Shown in pieces: positions 7,820 through 14,967 of a stretch of DNA of 40,048 nucleotides. Location: NCBI GenBank assembly GCA_018262195.1, contig JAGTRS010000035.1, forward strand, positions 1 through 40,048. The letters run 5' to 3'. Under the pieces are notes generated by a model. That model was not told the DNA's origin, made no database searches, and worked only from the letters and a program-made list of their open reading frames with translations. The first letter of the stretch is position 1. Every line of letters begins with the position of its first letter. A program made the translations under genes and the position numbers. Origin of the DNA: Pseudomonadota bacterium. Its GTDB lineage: Bacteria > Pseudomonadota > Gammaproteobacteria > Burkholderiales > Rhodocyclaceae.

Positions 7820-8849
7820 GACCCTTCTCGTTCTCGCGCTGGCCAGCGCCTCGGCGACGGCTTTTGCCTTCGACAAGTATCAGGGTGTCGGCCGTCAGGC
7901 TACTCCGGCCGAAGTGAAGGCCTGGGACATCGATGTTCGTCCGGATTTCAAGGGTCTGCCCAAGGGGTCGGGCAATGTCGAGCGTGGCAACGAGCTGTTC
8001 GAGGAAAAGTGCGCCTCCTGCCATGGTTCCTTCGGTGAGTCGAACGAGGTCTTCACGCCGCTGGCCGGCGGCACGACCAAGGACGACATCAAGACTGGCA
8101 ACGTCAAGGGCCTGTCCTCCGGCGAACTGCCGCAGCGCACGACCTTTACCAAGGTGGCAACGATTTCGACGGTCTTCGACTACATCCAGCGCGCCATGCC
8201 CTGGACGGCGCCGAAGTCGCTGAAGCCGGACGAGGTTTACGCCATCCTCGCCTATCTGCTCAATCTGCAGGAAATCGTGCCGGCTGACTTCACGTTGTCC
8301 GACAAGAACATTGCCGACGTGCAGAAGCTGCTACCGAACCGTAATGGCATGACGACCGACCACGGCATGTGGCCGGGCGCACCGGCCAAGAAGGGCGGTA
8401 TCGGCAATGGTGGCAAGCCTGATACGGCCAACAAGGCCTGCATGAAGAACTGCAAGCCGGAAGTGCAGATCGGTTCGACCTTGCCTGATTACGCCCGCAC
8501 GGCGCATGGCGAACTGCGGGATCAGAACCGTTCATTCGGTCCTGTCCGCGGCACCCAGACGCTTGGTCCGGAAGCCGCCAAGAAGGCAGCCGATGCCGGC
8601 ACGCTGGAACTGGCGACGAAGAGCGGCTGCATGGCCTGCCACGGCATGAAGAGCAAGATCGTTGGCCCGGGCTACAGCGAAGTTGTCGCCCGCTACAAGG
8701 ATCAGACGGATGCCGAATCGCGTCTGATCGCCAAGGTCAAGGCTGGTGGTCAGGGCGTCTGGGGTTCGATCCCGATGCCGCCGAATGGTCATATCAAGGA
8801 TGAGGACATCACCACGCTGGTGAAGTGGATCCTGTCAGGCTCGAAATAA
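7803..8849 (+). CDS. soxD: Sulfane dehydrogenase dihaem cytochrome subunit SoxD
   Basis: A 348-residue exported dihaem cytochrome c, the electron-accepting partner of SoxC. A signal peptide covers about residues 1-23. Haem motifs are CASCH at 70-74 and CMACH at 276-280, one in each of two cytochrome domains. The methionines in IQRAMPWTAPKSL and SIPMPPNGH are likely axial ligands. The start is ATG 7803 because GGGGAGG lies at 7790-7796 and the signal peptide begins there; an in-frame TTG at 7782 would add seven non-signal residues. A short glycine/lysine-rich linker with two further cysteines (CMKNC) joins the domains; those cysteines lack the haem histidine. Confidence 0.95.
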   Translation: MFRFSKTLLVLALASASATAFAFDKYQGVGRQATPAEVKAWDIDVRPDFKGLPKGSGNVERGNELFEEKCASCHGSFGESNEVFTPLAGGTTKDDIKTGNVKGLSSGELPQRTTFTKVATISTVFDYIQRAMPWTAPKSLKPDEVYAILAYLLNLQEIVPADFTLSDKNIADVQKLLPNRNGMTTDHGMWPGAPAKKGGIGNGGKPDTANKACMKNCKPEVQIGSTLPDYARTAHGELRDQNRSFGPVRGTQTLGPEAAKKAADAGTLELATKSGCMACHGMKSKIVGPGYSEVVARYKDQTDAESRLIAKVKAGGQGVWGSIPMPPNGHIKDEDITTLVKWILSGSK

Positions 8850-8873
8850 CCCAATTTCTACAGAGGAGAAGTC

Positions 8874-9341
8874 ATGAACAATCAACGTCGCACCGTACTG
8901 AAATCTGGCTCCGGCGCCGCCCTGCTGGGCATGCTGGCTGCCGCCGGCATCATCACCCCGGGCATGGCTCTGGCTGACTGGAACAAGGCCGCCTTTGACG
9001 CCAAGAGCATGGCCGACACGCTGAAGGCGCTGGGTGCTGGCAGCCCGACCGACAGCAAGGACGTCCAGGTCACCGGTCCGGACATCGCCGAAAACGGCGC
9101 TGTCGTGCCGGTTGGCGTGGCTTCCACCCTGCCGAACGTGACCATGGTCGCCATCCTGATCGAGAAGAACCCGAACGCGCTGGCCGCTTCCTTCGTGTTG
9201 CCGGAAGGCACTGAAGCCAACGTTCAGACTCGCGTCAAGATGGGCCAGACCTCGAACATCTACGCACTGGTCAAGTCGGACGGCAAGTTCTTCATGTCGA
9301 CCAAGGAAATCAAGGTCACGCTGGGCGGCTGCGGCGGCTAA
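8874..9341 (+). CDS. soxY: Sulfur carrier protein subunit SoxY
   Basis: A 155-residue precursor of SoxY, the periplasmic protein that carries sulfur intermediates covalently during the Sox cycle. The C-terminal GGCGG swinging arm is intact, with the sulfur-binding Cys at residue 153. The N-terminal RRTVLKSGSGAALLGML is a twin-arginine-type signal, and processing after GMALA fits. The body has the immunoglobulin-like repeats of the family. AGAGGAG precedes the ATG by 6 bases. It is followed by soxZ after an unusually long 149-base gap that holds a large palindrome (see the 9340-9461 entry); the soxY stop codon TAA is completed by the first bases of that element. Confidence 0.96.
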   Translation: MNNQRRTVLKSGSGAALLGMLAAAGIITPGMALADWNKAAFDAKSMADTLKALGAGSPTDSKDVQVTGPDIAENGAVVPVGVASTLPNVTMVAILIEKNPNALAASFVLPEGTEANVQTRVKMGQTSNIYALVKSDGKFFMSTKEIKVTLGGCGG

Positions 9342-9461
9342 AACGGGTTCGAAGCTACTGCGCTCGACATGACTTCGTTGCGCTTGCTCGCCGTGCAGAT
9401 TGCACTGTCTCGCAAACGCGCCTCGTCCTGTCATCGCTCGCTACGCTTCGTTCCCCGTTTT
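9340..9461. repeat. Long imperfect palindrome between soxY and soxZ
   Basis: The outer arms AAAACGGG (9340-9347) and CCCGTTTT (9454-9461) pair perfectly. After a small internal loop, CGAAGC (9350-9355) pairs with GCTTCG (9445-9450). The middle pairs imperfectly (for example ATGAC on the left with GTCAT on the right). The apex is GTGCA-GAT-TGCAC at 9393-9405. The whole of this 122-base stretch could fold as one interrupted hairpin in the transcript. No open reading frame or terminator U-tract is present. It may be a dispersed repeat of the REP or small-MITE type, or an RNA processing/stability element in the sox messenger. I see no second copy in this window. Confidence 0.65.
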
Positions 9462-9490
9462 GACACTTACTGAATTTAGGAGATAGAAAC

Positions 9491-9802
9491 ATGGGCAATC
9501 CAATGAAAATCCGCGCCGCCAGCAAGGACGGCGTTACTGAAGTCAAGGTTCTGGTCAGCCACGAAATGGAAACCGGCCAGCGCAAGGATGCAGCTGGCGC
9601 CATCGTGCCGGCCTGGTTCATCACCGAGCTGGTTGCCAAGCATGGCGACAAGGTCGTGCTGACCAGCGATTTCGGACCGTCTGTGTCCAAGAACCCGTAC
9701 CTGGCTTTCAAGTTCAAGGGCGGCGCCAAGGGCGAGAAGGTTACGGTCAGCTGGAAGGACAACAAGGGCGATACCCGTACCGACGAAGCTGCCATCAACT
9801 GA
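9491..9802 (+). CDS. soxZ: Sulfur-compound chelating protein SoxZ
   Basis: A 103-residue SoxZ, the partner that forms the SoxYZ heterodimer and is carried to the periplasm with SoxY, since it has no signal peptide of its own. The family pattern is clear: MKIRAASKDGVTEVKVLVSH at the start, the basic/aromatic AWFITELVAKHG centre, and VTVSWKDNKGDTRTDEA at the end. Length matches the family (about 100 residues). TAGGAG at 9477-9482 precedes the start. Unlike most sox clusters, where soxY and soxZ are only a few bases apart, here 149 bases separate them. Confidence 0.96.
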   Translation: MGNPMKIRAASKDGVTEVKVLVSHEMETGQRKDAAGAIVPAWFITELVAKHGDKVVLTSDFGPSVSKNPYLAFKFKGGAKGEKVTVSWKDNKGDTRTDEAAIN

Positions 9803-9812
9803 TAGCGCGAAT

Positions 9813-9880
9813 GGTCTGTTTCGTCATTGGCGAAGCAGACCACGATACGGCAGTCAGGTGACACAGATCACCACTGCCGT
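9813..9880 (+). promoter_or_regulatory. Two tandem stem-loops between soxZ and soxA
   Basis: Hairpin one: GGTCTGTTTCG (9813-9823) with CGAAGCAGACC (9831-9841), 11 bp with one G-U pair, loop of 7. Hairpin two: ACGGCAGT (9847-9854) with ACTGCCGT (9873-9880), then, after a two-base bulge, GGTGA (9857-9861) with TCACC (9868-9872), loop of 6. Neither is followed by a U-tract, so they are not typical terminators. They fill most of the 105-base gap. They are more likely mRNA stabilising or processing structures that set different levels of the SoxYZ and SoxAX proteins; this role is inferred. Confidence 0.6.
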
Positions 9881-9907
9881 TGCCTTTACCCCGTGGAGGA
9901 GTAATCA

Positions 9908-10723
9908 ATGATTCAACGTTTGATTAAAACGCTGGTCGGTACGGCGGTTGTTGCCGCTTTTGCCGGCAGTGTCATGGCCCAGGACAGCAAGGTGGCCGAT
10001 GAGCTCGCGAAATATCGCGAAGCGCTGGCCGACGGCAATCCGGCCGATTTGCTCGAAGTGAAGGGCGAAGGCCTGTGGACCGAGAAGCGCGGTCCCAAGA
10101 ATGCCTCGCTTGAGCAATGCGACCTTGGCCAGGGGCCGGGCAAGGTGGAAGGCGCTTATGCCGCACTGCCAAAATATTTCAAGGACACCAACAAGGTAAT
10201 GGACGTCGAATCCCGCCTGGTGCATTGCATGGTGACACTTCAGGGCTTTACCCAGGCCGAGGTGACCAAGCAGTGGTTCTCCAAGCCGGGCAAGGATTCG
10301 GACATCGAGGCACTGGTTACTTTCATCGGCGCCAAGTCGAACGGCAAGCCGATCAACGTGCCGGCTACCCATCCGGAAGAAGCCAAGATGGCCAAGATGG
10401 GCGAGTACATTTTCTACCGTCGCTCTGGTCCGCAGGATTTCTCTTGTTCGATCTGCCACGGTCAGGACGGCAAGCGTATCCGTCTGCAGGACCTCGGCAA
10501 CCTGACGACCAAGGAAGGTGCGGGTGTCGCCATGAAAAATTGGCCGTCGTATCGCGTCTCGCAGGGGGCGGTCTGGACCATGCAGCGTCGCCTGATCGAC
10601 TGCATGCGTCAGGCCCGCTGGCCTGAGCCGAACTATCTGGCCGATTCGATCATCGCGCTGGAAACCTATCTGCAAAAAACTGCGACCGGCACCGTGATGG
10701 AAACGCCGGGCATCAAGCGTTGA
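9908..10723 (+). CDS. soxA: L-cysteine S-thiosulfotransferase subunit SoxA (monohaem type)
   Basis: A 271-residue exported c-type cytochrome that, with SoxX, attaches thiosulfate to the SoxY cysteine. A signal peptide covers about residues 1-24 (cleavage after SVMA). Only one haem motif is present, CSICH at residues 180-184. Cys232 in LIDCMRQARWPEP is the conserved active-site haem ligand that becomes persulfidated in the family. The N-terminal cytochrome domain has lost its haem motif but keeps two cysteines (about 71 and 107), which could form a disulfide. This makes it a monohaem SoxA, unlike the dihaem Paracoccus type. GTGGAGGAG gives a strong start. The stop is 14 bases before soxX. Confidence 0.95.
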   Translation: MIQRLIKTLVGTAVVAAFAGSVMAQDSKVADELAKYREALADGNPADLLEVKGEGLWTEKRGPKNASLEQCDLGQGPGKVEGAYAALPKYFKDTNKVMDVESRLVHCMVTLQGFTQAEVTKQWFSKPGKDSDIEALVTFIGAKSNGKPINVPATHPEEAKMAKMGEYIFYRRSGPQDFSCSICHGQDGKRIRLQDLGNLTTKEGAGVAMKNWPSYRVSQGAVWTMQRRLIDCMRQARWPEPNYLADSIIALETYLQKTATGTVMETPGIKR

Positions 10724-10737
10724 ACAAGGGGACGATC

Positions 10738-11385
10738 ATGAATTTCAAATTTGCCCTCTTTTTCGGGGTGACAGTAGCAATCGGTGCCCCGGCCTTTGCG
10801 CAGAAAGCCGTTGAAGCACCTGGTGGCAAATATGCCAAGGAAGCCGAGCAGATGTTCCGCACCTCGTTCAAGGCTGAGAATCCGAAGTACTGGATGACCC
10901 GTCTGGAGCAGGACGAAACAATGAAGACCTGCCAGCAATACCGTGACAACCCGCCGCGCAAGGTCGGCGAAAAGCTGGAAAAGCTGAACGCTGCAACCAT
11001 CCGCTATCCGGTCGAAGGCAAGTTGATCGGCGACTGGAAGGAAGGCGAGAAGCTGGCGGCGGTTGGTACCGGCGGTCACATCGGCTTCATCCAGCCCGAT
11101 CCGGCCGGCCGCGTTCGCGGTGGCAACTGCTACGCCTGCCACGAGCTGGCCAAGAAGGAAATCGCCTACGGCACCATTGGCCCCAGCCTGCGCAATTTCG
11201 GCAAGGTCCGCGGCAAGGACGAGGAGACGATCAAGTACGTCTACGACAAGATCTACAACTCCAACGCCTTCACAGCCTGCACCAACATGCCGCGTTTCGG
11301 CCTGCACAACTGGCTGACGCCGGAGCAGATCACCCACATCGTGGCTTTCCTGATCGATCCGGAATCGCCGGTCAACAAAGACTAG
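10738..11385 (+). CDS. soxX: L-cysteine S-thiosulfotransferase subunit SoxX
   Basis: A 215-residue exported monohaem cytochrome c, electron-accepting partner of SoxA. The signal peptide ends near APAFA (residue 21). The haem motif CYACH is at residues 131-135, and Met184 in CTNMPRFG is the likely sixth ligand. About 100 residues of helical sequence lie between the signal and the haem domain, so this is the long SoxX variant and not the short type of about 120-155 residues. That segment contains one cysteine (MKTCQQYRD). I choose ATG 10738, preceded by AAGGGGA; an in-frame TTG at 10720 would overlap the soxA stop and give no proper signal peptide start. A strong terminator follows. Confidence 0.94.
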   Translation: MNFKFALFFGVTVAIGAPAFAQKAVEAPGGKYAKEAEQMFRTSFKAENPKYWMTRLEQDETMKTCQQYRDNPPRKVGEKLEKLNAATIRYPVEGKLIGDWKEGEKLAAVGTGGHIGFIQPDPAGRVRGGNCYACHELAKKEIAYGTIGPSLRNFGKVRGKDEETIKYVYDKIYNSNAFTACTNMPRFGLHNWLTPEQITHIVAFLIDPESPVNKD

Positions 11386-11400
11386 AACTTGCGTGATTAA

Positions 11401-11431
11401 CCCGGCGTGGGTAACCCGCCGGGGCTTTTTT
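11401..11431 (+). terminator. Intrinsic terminator between soxX and soxB
   Basis: CCCGGCG (11401-11407) pairs with CGCCGGG (11417-11423), followed after GC by a run of six T at 11426-11431. A second small hairpin, TTTGGC-TTC-GCCAAA (11429-11443), overlaps the T-run. The structure sits inside the sox gene series, only about 35 bases before soxB, so it probably lets only part of the transcription through, or soxB is mainly read from elsewhere. Confidence 0.8.
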
Positions 11432-11466
11432 GGCTTCGCCAAAGTCTTATCTTCAAGGATTTAAAA

Positions 11467-13188
11467 ATGAGCATGAATCGTCGGGAATTTCTTCAGGTCA
11501 TGGCCGTCGCGGCGGCGGGTGGCATGTCCCTGCACAGTGATCTGGCGCTGGCCGAGAAGGGTGCAGCCAAACTTTATGACCTGCCAAAATTCGGCAATGT
11601 CAGCCTGTTGCACATCACCGACTGTCATGCCCAGTTGCTGCCGATCTACTTCCGTGAGCCAAACGTCAATCTCGGCTTCGGCGACCAATTCGGCAAGGTT
11701 CCTCACCTCGTCGGCGACAACCTGCTCAAGCATTTCGGCTTCAAGCCCAACACCATCGAGGCACATGCCTACACCTACCTGAATTTTGAAAAAGCTGCCC
11801 AGACCTACGGCAAGGTCGGTGGCTTCGCCCACCTCGCGACACTGGTCAAGCGCATGAAGGCGAATCGCCCCGGCGCGCTGCTGCTTGACGGCGGGGACAC
11901 CTGGCAGGGTTCCGGCACGGCACTGTGGTCGAACGCGCAGGACATGGTCGATGCCTGCAAGGCGCTCGGCGTCAATGTCATGACCCTGCATTGGGAATCG
12001 ACCTACGGCGAAGCCCGGGTCAAGGAAATCGAGGAAAAGGATTTCGCCGGCCAGATCGACATCGTCGCCCAGAACGTCAAGACCACCGACTTCGGCGATG
12101 CCGTCTTCAAGCCGTTTGTGATGAAGAATATGAACGGCGTGCCGGTGGCCATCATCGGTCAGGCCTTCCCCTACACGCCGATCGCCAATCCGCGCTGGCA
12201 GACGCCGAACTGGAGCTTCGGCATCCAGGAAGAGAACATGCAGAAGACCGTCGACGAAGCCCGTGCTGCTGGCGCGCAGGTCGTCGTCGTTCTCTCGCAC
12301 AACGGCATGGACGTTGACCTCAAGATGGCCTCGCGCATCAAGGGAATCGATGCCATCCTCGGCGGCCACACCCATGACGGCATGCCGGCACCGGTAGTCG
12401 TCAAGAACGCCGGTGGCCAGACCCTGGTCACCAACGCCGGCTCCAATGGCAAATACCTTGGGGTGCTCGATTTCGACGTCAAGAATGGCAAGATTGCCGA
12501 CTTCCGCTACAAGCTGCTGCCCGTCTTCGCCAACCTGCTGCCGGCCGACAAGGACATGCAGACGCTGATCGACAAGGCGCGTGCGCCCTACCTGTCCAAG
12601 CTCAACGAAAAGCTGGCCATCTCCGAAGGCACGCTCTATCGCCGCGGCAATTTCAACGGCACTTTCGACCAGGTCATCCTCGATGCTCTGATGAAGGTCA
12701 AGGACGCCGAAATCGCCTTCTCGCCTGGCTTCCGCTGGGGCACCTCGCTGCTCCCCGGCCAGCCCATCCTGATGGAACACGTGCTCGACCAGACGGCGAT
12801 CACCTATCCGTGGACGACCGTGACCAACATGAGTGGCGAGATGATCAAGACCGTGCTCGAAGACGTCTGCGACAACCTCTTCAACCCGGACCCGTACTAC
12901 CAGCAGGGCGGCGACATGGTTCGTGTCGGCGGCCTGCAATGGACCTGTGAACCGACCGCCAAGATGGGCAACCGCATCCAGAACATGATGCTCAAGGGCA
13001 AGCCCATCGATCCCGCCAAGACCTACAAGGTTGCGGGCTGGGCTCCGGTATCCGAAGAAGCCAAGGGCTCTGGCGCGCCGATCTGGGACGTCGTGGCTGA
13101 ATACCTGCGCGACATCAAGACCGTCAAGCCGGTGAATCTGAATCTGCCGACCCTGAAGGGTGCTGCCAAGAATCCGGGTATCGCCTGA
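11467..13188 (+). CDS. soxB: Thiosulfohydrolase SoxB
   Basis: A 573-residue periplasmic dimanganese hydrolase that releases sulfate from the SoxY-bound S-sulfonate. The twin-arginine signal MNRREFLQVMAVAAAGG opens the protein. The calcineurin-like metallophosphatase motifs are complete: HITDCHAQLLP (metal ligands Asp52 and His54), DGGDTWQGSG (Asp144), VVLSHNGMDVD and GGHTHDGM, which provide further metal ligands. The C-terminal 5'-nucleotidase-type domain follows with NFNGTFDQVILDA. The start is ATG 11467 (AAGGAT upstream); earlier in-frame GTG codons lie within the terminator. It overlaps the rhodanese gene start as TGATG at 13186-13190. It is widely used as a marker gene for the Sox pathway. 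Confidence 0.97.
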   Translation: MSMNRREFLQVMAVAAAGGMSLHSDLALAEKGAAKLYDLPKFGNVSLLHITDCHAQLLPIYFREPNVNLGFGDQFGKVPHLVGDNLLKHFGFKPNTIEAHAYTYLNFEKAAQTYGKVGGFAHLATLVKRMKANRPGALLLDGGDTWQGSGTALWSNAQDMVDACKALGVNVMTLHWESTYGEARVKEIEEKDFAGQIDIVAQNVKTTDFGDAVFKPFVMKNMNGVPVAIIGQAFPYTPIANPRWQTPNWSFGIQEENMQKTVDEARAAGAQVVVVLSHNGMDVDLKMASRIKGIDAILGGHTHDGMPAPVVVKNAGGQTLVTNAGSNGKYLGVLDFDVKNGKIADFRYKLLPVFANLLPADKDMQTLIDKARAPYLSKLNEKLAISEGTLYRRGNFNGTFDQVILDALMKVKDAEIAFSPGFRWGTSLLPGQPILMEHVLDQTAITYPWTTVTNMSGEMIKTVLEDVCDNLFNPDPYYQQGGDMVRVGGLQWTCEPTAKMGNRIQNMMLKGKPIDPAKTYKVAGWAPVSEEAKGSGAPIWDVVAEYLRDIKTVKPVNLNLPTLKGAAKNPGIA

Positions 13189-13808
13189 TGAACAAGCGCC
13201 AGTTTTTCAGGCATACACTGGTCGTTGGTCTGCTGGCTGTGTCGTCGCTTGGCCTGGCGGCCGACTGGGCGCCAGGCAGCACCGATTGGGACAAGCTGCC
13301 GGAGATCAAGAAGTCGAAGCTCAGCCTCTACCTGACACCGCAACAGGCCTACGACATGAAGAAGAAAGACCCGAAAGGCGTCGCTTTCTTCGATGTCCGG
13401 ACCCGGGCCGAGGCGATGTACGTCGGCTGGCCGAGTGATGCCGATGCGCTGGTGCCTTTTGTCGAACATCCGGAACTGATGACTGAGTGGGACGACAAGC
13501 GCTTCATGTACAAGCTGGAGCCGAATCAGGATTTCGTGCCGGAAGCGGAGCGCCGTTTGAAGGAAATGGGCTTGGGCAAGGATGCGACGATCATCCTGAT
13601 CTGCCGCTCCGGTGACCGTAGTTCAAAGGCGCAGGATCGCCTGCAGATGGCCGGTTACAGCAAGGTGTACAGCATTGCCGAAGGCGTCGAAGGCGATACC
13701 GCCAAGGACGGCCCGAAAGCAGGGCAGCGTTCGGTCAACGGCTGGAAGAACGCCAATTTGCCTTGGACTTACAAGCTGGACAGGGCAAAGATGTATTTCC
13801 CCCGCTAA
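13188..13808 (+). CDS. Periplasmic rhodanese-domain sulfurtransferase
   Basis: A 206-residue exported protein with one rhodanese domain. A signal peptide covers about residues 1-25 (LGLAADW). The rhodanese fold begins around YLTPQQAYDM with the conserved FFDVRTRAEAMYVGWP. The active loop is CRSGDRS, with catalytic Cys139. Its ATG overlaps the soxB stop by one base, so it is part of the sox transcript. It probably moves sulfane sulfur among thiosulfate, SoxYZ or low-molecular-weight thiols in the periplasm; the true substrate is unknown. Similar rhodanese genes are found next to other sox clusters. A terminator follows at 13840. Confidence 0.88.
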   Translation: MNKRQFFRHTLVVGLLAVSSLGLAADWAPGSTDWDKLPEIKKSKLSLYLTPQQAYDMKKKDPKGVAFFDVRTRAEAMYVGWPSDADALVPFVEHPELMTEWDDKRFMYKLEPNQDFVPEAERRLKEMGLGKDATIILICRSGDRSSKAQDRLQMAGYSKVYSIAEGVEGDTAKDGPKAGQRSVNGWKNANLPWTYKLDRAKMYFPR

Positions 13809-13819
13809 CTCCAGCCTGT

Positions 13820-14929
13820 TCAGGGCTGAGCTGCAGGGTCGGCAAGATTCGTTTCGGATCTTGCCGATTTTTCTTTTGGGGCAGGGCGATCGACGAGCGC
13901 ATTGGTCAGCCCGGCGCCAACCCACATGCCAATCAGGGAAATCCAGGCGGTCAGGGCGAAGATGGCTGCACCTGAAACGCCAGCCCCCACTGCGCAACCA
14001 CCGGCCAGCATGCCGCCGAAGCCCATGCAAACAGCACCGACGATATAACGACGCATGCTGTGGCCGTCCTTGAAACCTTCCAGTTTTAGTTCCTTGCCCC
14101 AAAGCGCGGCAAGGAAGGAGCCGAGGACGACACCTGGAACCAGACCGATATTGAAATCCCAAGGTTGTCCTGGTGGGGACAGTACGAGCATCAGCGTATC
14201 GGCTGATGGACCGGTAAAGCTCAGGCTCTGGACCGGAATGATGTCGAAAGACTGGGTGCCGATCTGATAAGTGGCCAGCCAGGCCAGTCCGACCATGATG
14301 CCGACGCCAGTGGCACCGAGGCATTCGCGGGCACCCAGTTGGGCGCGGCGGGCGAAGTGGATAGCCGCAGCAAGCCAGATCAGGCCGAACAACAGCCCGC
14401 CGAAGTGGCCCATGTGCAGCGTGGCCAACAGGTCACGGGTTCCGCCACCCTCGATGGTCCACCAGCCGGAAATCCAGGTGCGCAACGGCGAAAGCAAGCC
14501 GTTCAGCGAAGCTTGGGCGGCGACGGCAAAAATCAGTCCGGTGAGCAGGGCGCGCAGGTTGCCATTGGCAGCGAGGACCAGCATGCGCGATGAACAGCCG
14601 CGGGCCAGGATCATGCCGATGCCAAACAACAGTCCGCCCACCAGAGCACCAGAGATACTGCCGGTGGCGGCCAGTTGGCGGGCCTGCGAAACGTCGAGCC
14701 AGCCTTGGGTGATGAAAAACTGGGTGGCGATGACGGCGGCAGAAAAAGCGAAGAGCCAGACGGCCAGTTTGCTGCTGCCATCGCGGTTCCAGAATTCAAC
14801 GACCGCTGAGCGCAGGCAGAAGCGGGAGCGCTGTGCGAACAGGCCGAAGAGCATGCCGATGATCAGCCCGGCCAGGGTGACGGTTGTCTTCTCGCCCAAG
14901 GTTTCGATCAGGCTGTTCAAGTCCATCAT
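13820..14929 (-). CDS. YeeE/YedE-family transporter, probable thiosulfate/sulfur importer
   Basis: A 369-residue integral membrane protein with about nine to ten hydrophobic segments. It matches the YeeE/YedE (TsuA) family, whose characterised members take up thiosulfate through a relay of conserved cysteines. Here those appear as Cys38 in RSRFCLRSA, Cys112 in ARGCSSRML and Cys312 in LAGGCAVGAG, each in a Gly-rich re-entrant setting. It is convergent with the sox genes and just downstream of a chemoreceptor gene on the same strand (38-base gap). The context supports handling of thiosulfate or other sulfane sulfur, with cytoplasmic use for cysteine synthesis a possibility. The start may be either of two adjacent ATGs (14929 or 14926). 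No separate TusA-like gene is adjacent. Confidence 0.88.
   Translation of the reverse strand: MMDLNSLIETLGEKTTVTLAGLIIGMLFGLFAQRSRFCLRSAVVEFWNRDGSSKLAVWLFAFSAAVIATQFFITQGWLDVSQARQLAATGSISGALVGGLLFGIGMILARGCSSRMLVLAANGNLRALLTGLIFAVAAQASLNGLLSPLRTWISGWWTIEGGGTRDLLATLHMGHFGGLLFGLIWLAAAIHFARRAQLGARECLGATGVGIMVGLAWLATYQIGTQSFDIIPVQSLSFTGPSADTLMLVLSPPGQPWDFNIGLVPGVVLGSFLAALWGKELKLEGFKDGHSMRRYIVGAVCMGFGGMLAGGCAVGAGVSGAAIFALTAWISLIGMWVGAGLTNALVDRPAPKEKSARSETNLADPAAQP
13840..13874 (+). terminator. Terminator of the sox transcript, lying within the end of yeeE
   Basis: CGGCAAGAT (13840-13848) pairs with ATCTTGCCG (13858-13866), a perfect 9-bp stem with loop of 9, followed by a T-rich tract from 13868. 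It serves the plus-strand sox/rhodanese transcript. The same bases encode the last residues (SARSETNLADP) of the convergent yeeE gene on the minus strand, so terminator and coding sequence share DNA. Confidence 0.8.
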
Positions 14930-14967
14930 ATTCTTGGTTCAGTTAACTGCTTGCATGCAGGTGGATT

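Noticed and set aside
9908..10200. Second haem motif in SoxA N-terminal domain
   Set aside because: The two cysteines at about residues 71 and 107 are not in a CxxCH pattern, so no haem is expected there.
11461..12939. 492-codon minus-strand reading frame opposite soxB
   Set aside because: Antisense shadow of a strongly conserved gene in high-GC DNA; no start signal or recognisable protein. Similar shadows opposite soxC (6053-7414), monomeric icd (21711-23003), pntAA (17934-18941) and yeeE (14271-15047) were dropped for the same reason.
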